Positions 14,064 to 15,008 of a stretch of DNA of 15,008 nt are shown here, piece after piece. This stretch comes from Thermoplasmata archaeon (GTDB taxonomy: Archaea; Thermoplasmatota; Thermoplasmata; UBA10834). The DNA lies in assembly GCA_025457845.1 (NCBI GenBank), contig JALOTO010000032.1, positions 1 through 15,008 of the forward strand, read 5' to 3'. Numbering within the stretch: the first letter of the stretch is position 1; every line of letters begins with the position of its first letter. The position numbers were made by a program, and so were the translations under genes. A model generated the notes under the pieces. That model was not told the DNA's origin, did not search any database, and saw nothing but the letters and a program-made list of their open reading frames with translations.

Positions 14064-14582
14064 ATGGGTGTCGAGGGGAGTGTACTGACCTTGTTCGGAT
14101 CGAGGTTCGCAGCACCTGCGGTGATATTGGCAGTTCTAGCCGTGTCCGCAGTGCCCATCGCGCTCGCCCTGGACGGCGACGGGACCGACTACGGCCTCGT
14201 GTCGATCGAGGGGACCGTGATCGAGTTCGGCTGCTGCGACGACGAGAACGACTGCCTGAACGACAGCAGGGCGGGCTCGTTCCTTCTCGAGACGGACAAC
14301 GGGACGGAGGTCAACGTCGAGTTCGGGCCCTGGTGGTACTGGGACTGGGTCGACGAGAACAACGGGACCACCGTAAGGGACGTCGTAGCGGTCGGTGACA
14401 GGGTCAACGTCACTGGCGTGCTCGAAGAGGACGATGACGGGACGCTCTCCCTCAGCGCCTGGAAGATAGTCAACATCGACACAGGCGAAGAGATCACGAT
14501 AAAGGAAGAGGCGTGTCCGCCTTGGGCAGGCGGCCCTAAGGAGCTGGGTATTGTAGATTGGCCACCGTCTCAACACGAGTGA
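14064..14582 (+). CDS. Exported small OB-like beta protein of unknown function
   Basis: From ATG 14064 the protein has 172 residues. A hydrophobic segment (about 17-37, AAPAVILAVLAVSAVPIALA) looks like a signal peptide or membrane anchor. The mature part is strongly acidic and beta-rich. VSIEGTVIEFG, SFLLETDNGTEVNVEFGPWW and VAVGDRVNVTGVLEEDDDG have the strand-and-glycine pattern of a single OB-fold domain. A CC pair (56-57) and another Cys follow. No enzyme motif is visible. TTG at 14091, after GAGGGGAG (14073-14080), is an alternative start. It would give MFGSRF before the hydrophobic core and fits the TATA position better. The gene follows the polymerase but has its own promoter, so it is probably unrelated to it. 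Confidence 0.7.
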   Translation: MGVEGSVLTLFGSRFAAPAVILAVLAVSAVPIALALDGDGTDYGLVSIEGTVIEFGCCDDENDCLNDSRAGSFLLETDNGTEVNVEFGPWWYWDWVDENNGTTVRDVVAVGDRVNVTGVLEEDDDGTLSLSAWKIVNIDTGEEITIKEEACPPWAGGPKELGIVDWPPSQHE

Positions 14583-14632
14583 CCGTTTTTTGCTTCCTTT
14601 CGGCCCCATGTCGATCTTCGGGGGGAGAAAGG
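14583..14632 (+). terminator. T-run and inverted repeat between convergent genes
   Basis: Immediately after the TGA of the OB-like gene there is a run of six T (14586-14591), the usual archaeal termination signal. It is followed by an inverted repeat CCTTTC (14596-14601) with GAAAGG (14627-14632), extended inward by CCCC (14604-14607) with GGGG (14621-14624). The rest of the gap to 14683 holds only a short AAACA/TGTTT repeat near 14663-14677. Confidence 0.5.
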
Positions 14633-14683
14633 TAGGGCACTCCTCTTCCTTACAAACATCCTTGTTTCTGACAGCCCGGGCCA

Positions 14684-15008
14684 TCAGGCCAGATAGATGA
14701 GGGCGATCGGCACCATCATGCATCCCATGAGGCACACCCTCCGCACACCGGCGCGCATGGTGAGGATGCCCAGGAGGAATGCTGCCGACAGGACGAGCCC
14801 GCCCCGGAGCCCGGTGACGGAGAGGGCAAGGGCGCACAGGAACACTATGCACGCGCACGCGGCCCACCTCGACGAGAGCAACCGCCTGGCCTTGTCCCCA
14901 GCGAGACGCGGCTCCAGGGAACGCATCAGCCAGTGACACAGCGCGGCGGACAGGAGCATGGAGGAGACGAGCATGCAGCCCGCCTGCAGCGAGGACATGG
15001 CATCCGAC
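14684..15008 (-). CDS. Integral membrane protein, 3' part (runs off the window)
   Basis: At least 104 residues are encoded from an ATG at 14998, and the frame stays open to the window edge, so the true start may lie outside. Four hydrophobic segments are visible: AGCMLVSSMLLSAALCHWLM, ACACIVFLCALALSV, GLVLSAAFLLGILTM and CLMGCMMVPIALIYLA. They are joined by short basic loops (RLAGDKARRLLSSR, RAGVRR). Cys and Met are unusually common. The hydrophobic pattern favours this frame over two overlapping open frames, which lack such segments. No family was recognised. Confidence 0.55.
   Translation of the reverse strand, partial: SDAMSSLQAGCMLVSSMLLSAALCHWLMRSLEPRLAGDKARRLLSSRWAACACIVFLCALALSVTGLRGGLVLSAAFLLGILTMRAGVRRVCLMGCMMVPIALIYLA

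Noticed and set aside
14136..14939. Minus-strand 267-codon frame spanning the OB-like gene and the terminal membrane protein
   Set aside because: It overlaps two more protein-like frames and has no recognisable domain or membrane pattern.

Overview
The window is a high-GC archaeal chromosome segment, probably from the Thermoplasmatota, perhaps near the Methanomassiliicoccales. The archaeal assignment is firm. It rests on the order uS5-uL30-uL15-SecY-EMC3/DUF106-cytidylate kinase-Cbf5, an archaeal SecY, Cbf5 in place of bacterial TruB, heavy use of AGG (Arg) and ATA (Ile) codons, and TATA-like boxes ahead of several transcription units. The phylum is inferred from general style only.

Bases 1-4799 are the distal end of the archaeal spc ribosomal-protein operon on the + strand. 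The genes are packed by stop/start overlaps: the last codons of uS5, uL30, uL15, SecY, an Oxa1/EMC3-type membrane protein, Cmk and Cbf5. Genes often found in this stretch in other archaea (adk, eL34, eL14) are absent. A 227-bp gap (4800-5026) follows. It holds several inverted repeats, one of which buries the Shine-Dalgarno sequence of an MFS transporter gene (5027-6274).

That transporter converges on two minus-strand genes. The first is a short MBL/beta-CASP nuclease (6290-7252) with a C-terminal PCNA-binding-like peptide. The second is a 957-residue protein (7296-10169) with about six membrane helices, a coiled coil of about 470 residues and a degenerate RecA/KaiC-like domain.

Across a 208-bp divergent promoter region lies a tight + strand operon (10378-14019): a RadA/RadB-like protein that has lost both Walker motifs, a small helical protein that I believe belongs to DUF8156, and a B-family DNA polymerase. 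The polymerase has an inactivated proofreading exonuclease, an altered motif C and a 166-residue mini-intein inside motif B. It resembles the archaeal PolB2/Dpo2 group, long predicted inactive but shown in Sulfolobus to be a damage-induced mutagenic polymerase. The operon looks like an archaeal counterpart of the bacterial ImuA/ImuB/DnaE2 mutasome. PIP-box-like peptides near the C-termini of the RecA-like protein, the polymerase and the nearby nuclease suggest they share PCNA.

The right end holds a small secreted or lipid-anchored OB-like protein (14064-14582), a T-rich terminator, and the 3' part of a minus-strand integral membrane protein that runs off the window. No rRNA, tRNA, CRISPR array or insertion sequence was seen, and no gene-free stretch exceeds 300 bases.
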